A DNA stretch of 29,409 nt from Flavobacteriaceae bacterium UBA5544 (GCA_002426755.1 DINI01000019.1:161591-190999); one strand, 5' to 3'; positions 1 through 8,043 are shown, counted from the first letter of the stretch. The notes: generated by a model from the sequence alone, not told the origin. Program-made: numbers and translations.

Positions 1-1503
1 CACTTCAAAAGATTTGGTCTGCTTTGGACGCGATACCAAATTTTCCTTTGGAATTTTGATTTCCAATCCGACTTTTTCTGACCATGATAGAACCCATTGT
101 TCAAAACTCTCAAAGGATTTATCATTGATGGTGAATGTTGGTAGTACTTGTGAAGCGTTTTTCTGTAGAAAAGCTTCATCCACATCAAATGCAAATTTGC
201 AAAAATCAGGATACGCCAACGACCCAAAACCCACGACAGAAAAACTAAACGGCTGTTTTTGTTGAATGCTTTCCAAACGCTTTAAAAATCGATTGGCATT
301 GGTTGGCGCTTCGCCTTCGCCATAGGTTGAGGTCATTACAATGATGTGTTCGGCTTTTTTGAATTTGCCGTATTTGTTAAGCTCTGCAATATGAACCGTT
401 TCTCCAATAGCTAATAATGCTTGTTGAAACGCATTGGCAAAAGGCAAGGTTCCTCCATTTTCCGAACCTACCAAAATCACAAATTTGGCAGCATGTTTTT
501 TGTATTTGTTCTTTAGTTTAGATTTTCGACGTTTTAAAGTCATTGCAAATCCGGAATAGATAAAAAACAAAATGTTTGCAGTCGCAATCATCAAAATAAT
601 TGACCACAAAACACTTCCTTTTCCTGTGTGAAGATTTAAACTTAAATCGGAGAAAAAGTTCACTAACGGATAATCAATTTGGCTTAAAATCTCTCCATTG
701 AATTGATTGACCACGACTTCTTTGTCCTTTAATTTTAAAGTGTAATAATCTTCAACAAAATCGGAAAATGGGAATTCTACGGCTTTAACTTCGGATAATT
801 TAGTGTTTTGAAAGATTGGAATGGCTTCAATATCAAGTTTTGGTGTTTCTGAAAGTGAATCAAAATCAATTTGATGTTTTTTGTCATCATTTGGAAGCAA
901 ATCAAACTTTTCCAAAGACAGAAAAACGCCCGTCAGTGTAATAATGATGATTGGAATTAACGACAATCGTCCCAAGACCACATGCCAATATTGTGCAAAA
1001 TTATCATTGACTATTCTTGAGAAAAATTTTTTAAAACTGCGTTGGCGCTTTAGAATGAGAATACTTCCTGAAATTGCAATTAGGAATAATAAAAACGAAC
1101 ATAAGCCTACAAAAAAGCGTCCAATTCCCTTTAAAAATAATGAGCGATGAAAATTCGTGGTCCACTGGAAAAACTTGGAGGGTTCCATTTTTTTACCAAG
1201 ATATGTTGCTGTTTTAGGGTCAAAATAGCCATCAAGAGATTCGCCTTTTTCCGATATGACCGAAGCCGACACAAAATCATTGGAATCCACTTCCAAACTG
1301 ATGACTTCTGGGTATTTTGATTTGAAAGCTCGGAGTGTTTCACTCAACGTCACTTCATTAAAACCACCCACTTTATAAGGCTGGATTTGTTCCGAAATAG
1401 GTTCAAATGCCAAAATGATTCCGGTGACGGAAGCCAAAAAGATAAAAACAAAAGAAGATACAGCCAATGCAAGATGGCTATATCTCCAGATGGAAATGGT
1501 CAT
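1..1503 (-). CDS. PepSY-TM / flavodoxin-domain reductase, C-terminus cut by window edge
   Basis: I translated this open frame directly. It begins at ATG 1503 and is still open at base 1, giving 501 residues. Residues 10-30 form the first membrane helix, 31-125 a periplasmic PepSY-like part, and further helices lie near 127-150, 180-197 and 298-320. Histidines 10, 119, 174 and 292 sit at or near helix ends, as expected for haem or metal ligands in PepSY_TM proteins. From about 340 a flavodoxin domain begins: GSENGGT (346-352) resembles the FMN phosphate loop, and STYGEGEAPTN the second FMN loop. In related proteins a FAD/NAD(P)H reductase module follows, and it would lie beyond the left edge. 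By family the protein should carry electrons from NAD(P)H across the inner membrane, plausibly to ferric iron or haem in the periplasm. It is the last visible gene of the leftward set starting at 4529. The domain architecture is well supported; the substrate is inferred. Confidence 0.88.
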   Translation of the reverse strand, partial: MTISIWRYSHLALAVSSFVFIFLASVTGIILAFEPISEQIQPYKVGGFNEVTLSETLRAFKSKYPEVISLEVDSNDFVSASVISEKGESLDGYFDPKTATYLGKKMEPSKFFQWTTNFHRSLFLKGIGRFFVGLCSFLLFLIAISGSILILKRQRSFKKFFSRIVNDNFAQYWHVVLGRLSLIPIIIITLTGVFLSLEKFDLLPNDDKKHQIDFDSLSETPKLDIEAIPIFQNTKLSEVKAVEFPFSDFVEDYYTLKLKDKEVVVNQFNGEILSQIDYPLVNFFSDLSLNLHTGKGSVLWSIILMIATANILFFIYSGFAMTLKRRKSKLKNKYKKHAAKFVILVGSENGGTLPFANAFQQALLAIGETVHIAELNKYGKFKKAEHIIVMTSTYGEGEAPTNANRFLKRLESIQQKQPFSFSVVGFGSLAYPDFCKFAFDVDEAFLQKNASQVLPTFTINDKSFESFEQWVLSWSEKVGLEIKIPKENLVSRPKQTKSFEV

Positions 1504-1521
1504 AACTAACTTTATTTTAAG

Positions 1522-1542
1522 GAATTAAGAGTCAAGAATCAA
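1522..1542. repeat. Three degenerate heptamers (GARTYAA) between two genes
   Basis: Bases 1522-1528, 1529-1535 and 1536-1542 read GAATTAA, GAGTCAA and GAATCAA, exactly 7 bases each. They lie in the 75-base gap between the DUF2271 gene and the PepSY/flavodoxin gene. The same 7-base period recurs with other unit sequences elsewhere in the window. Confidence 0.6.
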
Positions 1543-1578
1543 CACAGTTTTTTGAAACTTCGGTCTTCCGTTTTCCTT

Positions 1579-2064
1579 CTAATTTGGAATCATTCGCACA
1601 TAACGAATAAATCCTGTGCCTTCTTTTTTGCTTTTCACACTTTCAGATGTCAATTCAAACTCAACATCGCTTGTGTGGTATCCTTGGTCTTCTACAGCGG
1701 TTTCAAAACGAATTTTATATCCCGAGTTTAATTTCGAATCTTCAATATCAATCACGCTTACGTTTCGTTCGCCACCTGAAATGGTTGCACCGGTAATCGC
1801 ATCAATGTTATTGCGTTTTTTTCCGTAGAATTTTTTCCACCATTGTTCAATCGTATTGTACCATTCAGCATCATCTCCTTGAACGTATAAGGTTTTTTCA
1901 TATTCGCCTTTCGGATTGATTAATGAGATGACAACGTATGCACCTTCACCTGTATAATTCGTCATTTGAATCATGCATTTGTATTTGGTGGAAGGTGGAT
2001 GAGGAGTGTGCGATGTCAACACCATAAAAATCAATGCGAGAAAAGTGATATATTTTATTTTCAT
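1579..2064 (-). CDS. DUF2271 domain protein, exported
   Basis: A 161-residue protein if translation starts at ATG 2064. An in-frame ATG further upstream (2103) would add 13 residues ahead of the signal peptide and lies inside an inverted repeat, so I prefer 2064. Residues 1-20 (MKIKYITFLALIFMVLTSHT) are a signal-peptide-like hydrophobic stretch. The body contains WYNTIEQWWKKFYGKK followed by DAITGATISGGERN, a pattern I associate with DUF2271. No catalytic residues are known to me. It sits between the ankyrin gene and the PepSY/flavodoxin reductase, which suggests a periplasmic partner of the membrane reductase. That role is inferred from neighbours only. Confidence 0.75.
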   Translation of the reverse strand: MKIKYITFLALIFMVLTSHTPHPPSTKYKCMIQMTNYTGEGAYVVISLINPKGEYEKTLYVQGDDAEWYNTIEQWWKKFYGKKRNNIDAITGATISGGERNVSVIDIEDSKLNSGYKIRFETAVEDQGYHTSDVEFELTSESVKSKKEGTGFIRYVRMIPN

Positions 2065-2081
2065 TGTTTTTGTATTTGTTT

Positions 2082-2142
2082 CTGTCAGGTCGAGCGCAGT
2101 CAAGACCTAAACTTCAGTTCTCGACTCCGCTCGAACGGACAG
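2082..2142. repeat. Imperfect inverted repeat, intergenic hairpin element
   Basis: Left arm 2082-2107 and right arm 2117-2142 are complementary at about 21 of 26 positions, with a 9-base loop. The core is TCGAGCGCAGTC on the left and GACTCCGCTCGA on the right. It is more GC-rich than its surroundings and fills almost the whole gap between the ankyrin gene stop (2147) and the DUF2271 start (2064). Elements of this kind are familiar to me as dispersed palindromes in flavobacterial genomes. It could act as an attenuator or an mRNA-stabilising hairpin inside the operon. Confidence 0.75.
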
Positions 2143-2146
2143 TATT

Positions 2147-3619
2147 CTATTTTAAAAAATCTATTGAGGTGTTATTTTGTTTTAAAAGCTCATTTTCGGA
2201 AGCCAAATCGTATGCGGTTTCGTCAAAATCGGTCACAGCGTCTTTTTTGGCACCAATTGAAATTAGATATTTTAAGATGTCTGTGTCTTTGGCAGTCATA
2301 GCCGCTTTGTGCAATGGTGTATTGCCTTCTTTGTTTTTTGCATTGACGTCCGCTTTGAATTGTTGGATAAATTTAAGACTGTTCAAGTCATTTTTATCCA
2401 AAGCCAAATGGTACAAGGTATTGCCATTGCTTTGCGGTTTTCCGAACTCAAATCCAGATGACTTTAGCAACTCCAATTTTTGCTTGAAAACATCTTCTTT
2501 TTTGAAAGAGAAGGAATCCATCAAATAGGCTGTCAAATCATTTTCTTCGGAATCAATTACAGAAACATCGGCTTTGTTTTTCAATAGAAACTCAACCACA
2601 TCTGGAGAATTATTTGCAACTGCCAAACTCAAAGCCGATTCCCCTTTTTTATTGGTTTGGTTGATATCCTTTACATTATTAAATAGCAAGGTGACGACGT
2701 CGAGATTGTTTCGAGAGGCGGCATTCATAAATGGTGAGTTGCCGTGTTCATCCGGTTGATTGACATCCACTCCTTTTTCAATAAAATATTTGAGAATACC
2801 CATGTCTTTACTTCGAAATGCCAAGGCATGCAAAGGGTTTTCGCCTTCTTTTGAAGTTGCATTTGGATTTAATCCTGTGGTTTCCAAAAATTGAAAGACT
2901 TCAATTCCGTTGGATGTTCCTCGTCCACCTTGACTTGCAAAAATGAACGCGTTATCGTTTCCTTTGACTCCTTTTTCGAGCAATTGTTTCATCAAATCGA
3001 TGTTTCCTGTTCTGGCTACATAGTTGAAAACACCATTTCCGTTGGCATCGACACTTTTCAAATCGACTCCTTTGGATGTGAAATAATTGATTAATGAGAA
3101 ATCTTTGTCATGAGGCGCTGCCAGCAATAATGCATTGGCTCCAGACGGTGTCAAATCCTTTTGAAGATTGGCGCCTTTTGAAATCATCAAATCATACACT
3201 TTTGTGTTTTTTTGTCCAGAACCAGCGGCAAAATTTAGAATCGTGCTGCCTTTATCATCTGTGATATCGGTTTTTGCACCTTTATCCAAAAGAAATTGCA
3301 TCAGCTCCACATTCCCTTTATAAGCTGCCCAAAAAATGTAGGTTCTACCATCGTGTGTCAGTTTATTGGCGTCATTGCCTTTTTTGGAGATGGCGTACTC
3401 AATGGTTTTATTTGGTGCCTCCTGCAAAATGGCATAGACCACACCATCAAAATTGTTGGAATTGGCCTGCGCAATATCATTCCCTTCCTTGATTTTTAAA
3501 TCGATAGTTTCAATTGTTGGTTTTGTATCCCAAAATTCACGATTTAAAAAAATGTTTTCCTGCGCTGTAAGTTGATTTCCGAAAGCCAAAGCAATCAGAA
3601 TTATGAGAAGTTTCTTCAT
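2147..3619 (-). CDS. Secreted ankyrin-repeat protein
   Basis: 490 residues. MKKLLIILIALAFGNQLTAQ is a clear signal peptide ending at about residue 20, so the protein should be periplasmic or exported. The rest is a string of roughly ten or more ankyrin units of about 33 residues, recognisable by the repeated patterns G-x-TxLxxAA and ...LLxKGAxxx (for example LMQFLLDKGAKTDITDDKG, LLEKGVKGN, YFIEKGVDVNQPDEHGN, FLLKNKADVS, YLISIGAKKDAV). Ankyrin stacks bind protein partners and have no enzymatic role. The start lies 4 bases after the stop of the DUF6607 gene, so the two are almost certainly cotranscribed. Exported ankyrin proteins are known beside periplasmic haem enzymes such as catalase in other bacteria, so a chaperone or haem-protection role here is a reasonable guess. 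Confidence 0.9.
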   Translation of the reverse strand: MKKLLIILIALAFGNQLTAQENIFLNREFWDTKPTIETIDLKIKEGNDIAQANSNNFDGVVYAILQEAPNKTIEYAISKKGNDANKLTHDGRTYIFWAAYKGNVELMQFLLDKGAKTDITDDKGSTILNFAAGSGQKNTKVYDLMISKGANLQKDLTPSGANALLLAAPHDKDFSLINYFTSKGVDLKSVDANGNGVFNYVARTGNIDLMKQLLEKGVKGNDNAFIFASQGGRGTSNGIEVFQFLETTGLNPNATSKEGENPLHALAFRSKDMGILKYFIEKGVDVNQPDEHGNSPFMNAASRNNLDVVTLLFNNVKDINQTNKKGESALSLAVANNSPDVVEFLLKNKADVSVIDSEENDLTAYLMDSFSFKKEDVFKQKLELLKSSGFEFGKPQSNGNTLYHLALDKNDLNSLKFIQQFKADVNAKNKEGNTPLHKAAMTAKDTDILKYLISIGAKKDAVTDFDETAYDLASENELLKQNNTSIDFLK

Positions 3620-3623
3620 CTTA

Positions 3624-4529
3624 TTATTTTACAAATGAATCAATAACTGGGTCGATTTGTTCGCTGGTTTTGTAGTTTTCATCATCCAAAAGGTATTTGA
3701 ACAAATCTTTGTTATCCACTTTTTCAGCCAACACCAAATCTTTGTTTCTGGCAAATACTTTATCCCATTTGGCGCGAACAACAGCCCATTTTGCTTGGTT
3801 TTCTTTCCAATAGTCTTGAGCAACTTTACATTTGCTGTCATCCACTTTTACATAGGTATTGTGTCCTTTTTCTTGTGCCAATAAGACATCGTCCTTACCA
3901 TCTGCACGAATCACTTTGTCATTGTCTTGGTCATGAACCCAACCATTTTTAACAATTTCGTGTCTGTTGGTTCTAGTGAGCACATTATAATCGCTACGCG
4001 TCGTGTACTCACGTCTTGCTAGTGGCGCATCAGTCGTATTTTCCCAATAGCTTTTGCCATCGACATGCACCCATGAAGCCGACCCTTCATAACGTGGACT
4101 GTCATCTACCTGAAATACTTTTTGTGTCCACTGACCTTTTACTTGTTCTTTTGGAAGGGTGACGAAGTTCCATTTATTGTCGTGGCTGTATTCATATAAG
4201 TTGGTGTTTTCAAATTCCCAATCCTGTCTCCAATGTTTTACAATCATCGGTTTTGTTGGAGGCCCAACAATCAACAAATGTTGCATCACAATCTTATTAT
4301 CTGAGTCTTCAACCAGTTGAACCCATTCAGTGCCTTTATCATGTTTGGTCTTTGAAGGAACATACGTTGAATCATCAGCATATTCAAAAGTTTCTGCAAA
4401 ATTGAAAGTAACATCATAGCAACCACACATGTCTTTGATAGCTTTTTGGTCTTGGGCTTTTTTGTTCTGTGCATTGATATTCGTAGCCAATGCAATTGAG
4501 AAAATGGATAAAAGGGCTAATCTTTTCAT
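3624..4529 (-). CDS. DUF6607 family protein, exported
   Basis: 301 residues with a signal peptide (MKRLALLSIFSIALATNINAQ, residues 1-21). The mature protein has a conserved-looking N-terminal part with MCGCYDVTFNFAETF (two Cys around residues 35-37) and is rich in Trp and Asp, including WRQDWEF, GSASWVHVDGKSYWENTTDAPLARREYTTR and NRHEIVKNGWVHDQDN. I recognise this as the DUF6607 family, found beside TonB receptors and PepSY proteins in Bacteroidota; its biochemical role is unknown. It is the first gene of the leftward arm and is divergent from the TonB receptor, sharing a 105-base control region. A periplasmic or outer-membrane-associated role in iron/haem handling is inferred from context. 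Confidence 0.8.
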   Translation of the reverse strand: MKRLALLSIFSIALATNINAQNKKAQDQKAIKDMCGCYDVTFNFAETFEYADDSTYVPSKTKHDKGTEWVQLVEDSDNKIVMQHLLIVGPPTKPMIVKHWRQDWEFENTNLYEYSHDNKWNFVTLPKEQVKGQWTQKVFQVDDSPRYEGSASWVHVDGKSYWENTTDAPLARREYTTRSDYNVLTRTNRHEIVKNGWVHDQDNDKVIRADGKDDVLLAQEKGHNTYVKVDDSKCKVAQDYWKENQAKWAVVRAKWDKVFARNKDLVLAEKVDNKDLFKYLLDDENYKTSEQIDPVIDSFVK

Positions 4530-4580
4530 TATTAAAGTTTTGATTTTCGTTGATTATTTTTAAAAAAAAAAAATTCTATT

Positions 4581-4605
4581 CTTATTTAGACTGATTTAAA
4601 ATAAG
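4581..4605. promoter_or_regulatory. Candidate metal-responsive operator (palindrome) in the divergent spacer
   Basis: CTTATTT at 4581-4587 and AAATAAG at 4599-4605 form a 7+7 inverted repeat with an 11-base centre. It overlaps the expected -33 area of the TonB receptor promoter, where the expected TTG is missing (TTTAG instead), and lies in the transcribed leader if the opposite promoter is used. A repressor bound here could silence both arms. The palindrome is visible; the regulator (Fur or a DtxR-like protein) is inferred. Confidence 0.4.
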
Positions 4606-4609
4606 ATTT

Positions 4610-4617
4610 TATATTTG
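4610..4617 (+). promoter_or_regulatory. -7 box of the TonB receptor promoter
   Basis: TATATTTG matches the Bacteroidota -7 consensus TAnnTTTG exactly and ends 17 bases before the receptor start codon. The -33 element is poor (TTTAG near 4585-4589), which fits a regulated promoter. Confidence 0.55.
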
Positions 4618-4620
4618 CAG

Positions 4621-4628
4621 CAAATTTA
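4621..4628 (-). promoter_or_regulatory. Candidate -7 box for the leftward iron operon
   Basis: On the minus strand this reads TAAATTTG, an exact TAnnTTTG match. A minus-strand TTG lies at 4652-4654, 23 bases away, at the long end of the allowed spacing. The box faces the rightward -7 box across only 3 bases, forming the near-palindrome TTTGCAGCAAA at 4614-4624. Transcription would start around 4614 and give a leader of about 85 bases. Confidence 0.35.
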
Positions 4629-4634
4629 TCAAGA

Positions 4635-6710
4635 ATGAGTCTAAATAAAAACAATTATTTACTTTTTTTTCTACTTTTTTTGAGTGGCGTTTCATTTTCT
4701 CAAGAAATGGTGAGCGATTCGACGAAGACAGAAGCATTGGAAGAAGTAATTGTAAGTGCTACCCGAACGTTTAGACAACTTTCTTCTCTTCCACTTCCCG
4801 CACAATTGGTTTCAAAGAAAGAAATTGAAAGTGTCAATTCGCTGCGTTTAAGCGACATTTTAAACGAACAAACAGGTTTGATTACGGTTCCTGATTTTGG
4901 GGGTGGTGAAGGCATTCAACTACAAGGATTGGACTCTCAATATACCTTGATTTTGATTGATGGTGTGCCTTTGATTGGTCGTTCTGCCGGAACACTGGAT
5001 ATCAGTAGAATAACCGTTGGAAATATTAAACAAATAGAAATCGTCAAGGGTGCCTCTTCAAGTTTGTATGGGAGTGAAGCACTAGGTGGTGTGATTAATA
5101 TCATTACTGAAAACCCGAAACAGGGATTTAATGGCAGTATGAATTCTAGAGTTGGAAGTTTTGAAACCTATGATACGAGCGCAAATATTGGTTATAAAAA
5201 GAACAAAATTTCTGTCAATGCTTTCATCAATAATTTTAGAAGTGATGGTTATGATTTGAATGACAATGATGTACTAAATACAGTCGAACCTTACGAAAAT
5301 TACACGTTTAGCACTAAATTGACCTACGATTTTAATGACAAGACAAATCTTTTCGTTTCTGGCCGTTACTATCTCCAAAATCAAGATTATATCGCTTCAG
5401 AAGATTTAAAAGGTGAAAGTGATATCAACGAATGGAACACTCATTTAAAATTAAGTCATAGGTATAGCGAAAAATGGAGCAGCTATTTTGAATTATATGC
5501 AACTCGCTATAAAGCGAATGAATATTTAGATAATCCTGATGATTCCCGATTCAGTGATAGTGATTTCAATCAGCTATTATTAAGACCAGAAATAAGAGCT
5601 ACCTACAATCCAACCGAAAAGAGTGCTTTTATTGGAGGTTTGGGTTGGAACCATGAAACCTTGAACAGAACAGATTTTTCAACGCAGCCTGAATTTAATT
5701 CGCCATATGCCTATCTACAATATGATACAAATCCTACTGAAAAAATAAATGTTATTCTCGGTGCTCGTTTTGACAATCATAGTGAATACAAATCGCAATT
5801 CAGTCCAAAAGCTGCACTTCGTTATGAGTTATCAGAAAAACTTGCGATAAAAGGTTCTGTTGGTTACGGATTTAAAGCGCCCGATTTTAGACAGTTGTAT
5901 TTCGATTTTTCAAATGCTACTGTTGGCTACACCGTTTTGGGTTATAATGCGGTTTCTACAGCGATTCCTCAATTACAGGAAGAAGGGCAACTTGCAAATA
6001 TTGTAGTGCCGCTTTCAGAATTTGAAAACGAATTGAATCCGGAAAACTCAATAGGCATCAATATTGGAGCAGATTATAATCCAATAGCAGCATTAAAACT
6101 AAACCTGAATGTGTTTAGAAATAACATCGATGATTTAATCGATACGCGTGTGATTGCAAACAAGACCAACGGTCAAAATGTGTTTAGTTATTACAACGTG
6201 CATGAAGTTTACACACAAGGTTTGGAATTCAACAGCACGTTGAAAGTGAACAATCAATTAAAAATTTCTGGTGGTTATCAATTGCTGTTTGCGAAAGATA
6301 AAGCTGCGGAAGAAGCTTTTAAAAACGGTGAGGTCTATGCACGTTTAACTCCGAGTTCGTCGTCATTTCAACTTAAAAAAGATGATTATTTCGGACTTTA
6401 TAACCGCTCGCGCCATATGGCGAATCTTAAAGTATTTTATGAATTCACGAAATGGGATTTGGACGCCAACATTCGTGGCACTTACAGAAGCAAATATGGA
6501 TTATTTGACACCAATGGAAATTCATATTTAGATACTTATGATGATTATGTAGATGGCTATTCCATTTGGGATGTCGCCATTAACAAAACAATTTACAAAA
6601 ACTATCAATTCGGATTCGGGATTGACAACCTATTTGCGTTTACCGACACACAAAACATCAGTAATATACCTGGACGCATCATTTACGGAAAACTGAACAT
6701 TCAATTTTAA
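4635..6710 (+). CDS. TonB-dependent outer membrane receptor, HmuR-like
   Basis: 691 residues. Residues 1-23 are a signal peptide. The TonB box region is EEVIVSATR (36-44), followed by the plug domain (about 45-160, with ILIDGVPLIGR and IEIVKGASSSLYGSEALGGVINIIT) and a 22-strand-type barrel ending in an aromatic residue (KLNIQF). FKAP at 413-416 within GFKAPDFRQLYFDF and NPEN at 468-471 correspond to the FRAP and NPxL boxes of haem receptors of the HmuR/HemR group. There is no N-terminal carboxypeptidase-like domain, unlike SusC-type transporters. It lies just upstream of a HmuY-family lipoprotein, the usual partner of HmuR. Haem or a related iron chelate is the likely substrate. Receptor class is certain; the exact ligand is inferred. 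Confidence 0.93.
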   Translation: MSLNKNNYLLFFLLFLSGVSFSQEMVSDSTKTEALEEVIVSATRTFRQLSSLPLPAQLVSKKEIESVNSLRLSDILNEQTGLITVPDFGGGEGIQLQGLDSQYTLILIDGVPLIGRSAGTLDISRITVGNIKQIEIVKGASSSLYGSEALGGVINIITENPKQGFNGSMNSRVGSFETYDTSANIGYKKNKISVNAFINNFRSDGYDLNDNDVLNTVEPYENYTFSTKLTYDFNDKTNLFVSGRYYLQNQDYIASEDLKGESDINEWNTHLKLSHRYSEKWSSYFELYATRYKANEYLDNPDDSRFSDSDFNQLLLRPEIRATYNPTEKSAFIGGLGWNHETLNRTDFSTQPEFNSPYAYLQYDTNPTEKINVILGARFDNHSEYKSQFSPKAALRYELSEKLAIKGSVGYGFKAPDFRQLYFDFSNATVGYTVLGYNAVSTAIPQLQEEGQLANIVVPLSEFENELNPENSIGINIGADYNPIAALKLNLNVFRNNIDDLIDTRVIANKTNGQNVFSYYNVHEVYTQGLEFNSTLKVNNQLKISGGYQLLFAKDKAAEEAFKNGEVYARLTPSSSSFQLKKDDYFGLYNRSRHMANLKVFYEFTKWDLDANIRGTYRSKYGLFDTNGNSYLDTYDDYVDGYSIWDVAINKTIYKNYQFGFGIDNLFAFTDTQNISNIPGRIIYGKLNIQF

Positions 6711-6728
6711 TAACTATAAATAAATACC

Positions 6729-7355
6729 ATGAACACAATCAAATTTTTAACATTAGCAGTACTTTTTATCGGTTTCACATCTTGCAGTAGCGATGATGAT
6801 GGTGGAACACCTCAACTGGAAGTGGAATCACAAACAGTTACAAACTTGCAAGCAACTCAAAGTGCTGATTACACAACTAATCCTCCAACCATCACTGGAG
6901 ACTATATCAAGTTTTCTTTTGAAACAGGTGCAACTACCACAGGAAACGATTGGGATATTGCCTTTAGAGGCTCCAACATTATTGTGAATGGTGGAGAAGC
7001 AACAGCCGAAGACCAACCGGCTAGAACAGGAAATGGCGGCGCATACATTGCCACTGGAACTTTAGGAAGTGTAGCAAGTGTGGATACTTCATTATTTACT
7101 TCAGATAGTTCAACTAGTGGTTTGGCGATTCCAACGGGGTCGGACAATGGATGGTACAGCTATAATCCAACAACTCATGTCATTTCTCCAATTGCCGGAA
7201 AAATCATCGTCGTAAAAACGAATGATGGTAGATATGCTAAAGTGGAAATATTGAGCTACTACGAAAATAGCCAACCTAATGAAGATTTAAGCAATTCTCA
7301 ATTTTATACATTCAATTATGTGTATCAGCCAAATGAAGGTGTAACTGCATTTTAA
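6729..7355 (+). CDS. HmuY-family haem-binding surface lipoprotein
   Basis: 208 residues, starting 18 bases after the receptor stop. The lipobox is FTSC with Cys19 as the lipidation site, followed by SSDDD. This resembles the acidic export signal that sends lipoproteins to the cell surface in Bacteroidota. The mature domain has the HmuY-type pattern GNDWDIAFRGSNIIVNGG (72-89), a Trp/Tyr stretch NGWYSYNPTTH (140-150) and the C-terminal strands GKIIVVKTNDGRYAKVEILSYY. HmuY proteins take haem from host or environmental haemoproteins and pass it to the TonB receptor. Unusually, the mature part has no Met and only one His (His150), so the two-residue axial ligation known from studied members cannot be formed by a His/His or Met/Met pair. 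Confidence 0.88.
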   Translation: MNTIKFLTLAVLFIGFTSCSSDDDGGTPQLEVESQTVTNLQATQSADYTTNPPTITGDYIKFSFETGATTTGNDWDIAFRGSNIIVNGGEATAEDQPARTGNGGAYIATGTLGSVASVDTSLFTSDSSTSGLAIPTGSDNGWYSYNPTTHVISPIAGKIIVVKTNDGRYAKVEILSYYENSQPNEDLSNSQFYTFNYVYQPNEGVTAF

Positions 7356-7375
7356 TTTTGGATGCATCCTAATAA

Positions 7376-7400
7376 AAAAGCCACTCATGAAGTGGCTTTT
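7376..7400. terminator. Bidirectional intrinsic terminator
   Basis: AAAAGCCACT (7376-7385) and AGTGGCTTTT (7391-7400) form a perfect 10-base-pair stem with a 5-base loop. A T-run follows on the plus strand (TTTTCGTTTTTT) and also on the minus strand (TTTTTTATT). It separates the convergent HmuY gene and the carbonic anhydrase gene and can serve both. Confidence 0.88.
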
Positions 7401-7406
7401 CGTTTT

Positions 7407-8033
7407 TTAATCCAAATGATAGATTTCCATAATGTTCTTGAGAATGTTATCGAAATCAATTTTCAAATCGATGAGTTTTCCTGTATGGACATCAAACACC
7501 CAACCATGAACCTTTAATCCTCTATCTCGATATGCTTTTTGAACCGCAGCAGTTTTAATAAGATTGATGCATTGTTCCTGAACGTTCAACTCTACAAGTT
7601 TGTCATAGCGTTCCTCTTCAGATTCAATGGCGTTTAACTTATTTTTATGCAGACGATATACATCCCTAATATTACGTAACCATGGATTCAGAATTCCCAA
7701 GTCGGCAGATTGCATTGCAGCCTTAACACCGCCACAGGCATAATGGCCACAAACCACCACATGGTTCACTTTTAAATGCACCACAGCATATTCTACAACT
7801 GACATCACGTTCAAGTCTGTTCCAGAAACCATATTGGCTATATTACGATGCACAAAAGCTTCACCTGGTCCCAAACCCATCAATTCTTCGGCAGTGACTC
7901 GACTATCGGAACAACCGATGAACAATAATTCGGGATTCTGGCCTTGTCCTAATTTATCGAAATAATCTTTATCGGATTTTAATTTTTCTTGAATCCAATG
8001 TTGATTGTTTTCAAATACTTTTTCTAAATTCAT
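7407..8033 (-). CDS. Beta-carbonic anhydrase (Can type)
   Basis: 208 residues, about the usual length for bacterial beta-class enzymes. Zinc ligands are visible as Cys41 (in GCSDSR), His97 and Cys100 (in CGHYACGG), with the Asp43-Arg45 dyad. The region HRNIANMV (62-69) and the C-terminal GWVFDVHTGKLIDL are also typical. It interconverts CO2 and bicarbonate in the cytoplasm. The start is 10 bases after the stop of the SulP transporter gene, so it is the last gene of the six-gene unit and directly coupled to the transporter. There is no signal peptide. It differs clearly from the second carbonic anhydrase at 10638-11267, so the pair is not a recent duplication. Confidence 0.95.
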   Translation of the reverse strand: MNLEKVFENNQHWIQEKLKSDKDYFDKLGQGQNPELLFIGCSDSRVTAEELMGLGPGEAFVHRNIANMVSGTDLNVMSVVEYAVVHLKVNHVVVCGHYACGGVKAAMQSADLGILNPWLRNIRDVYRLHKNKLNAIESEEERYDKLVELNVQEQCINLIKTAAVQKAYRDRGLKVHGWVFDVHTGKLIDLKIDFDNILKNIMEIYHLD

Positions 8034-8043
8034 CGCATCAATT

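Noticed and set aside
2064..2103. Longer N-terminus of the DUF2271 protein
   Set aside because: The extra codons come from the arm of the inverted repeat and precede the signal peptide.
1966..2528. Two plus-strand frames of 111 and 154 codons
   Set aside because: They are antisense to the DUF2271 and ankyrin genes and cross the inverted repeat; composition is not that of a real protein.
4560..4575. A-rich tract as a terminator or slippery site
   Set aside because: It has no stem next to it and lies between divergent promoters, where a simple AT-rich tract is common.
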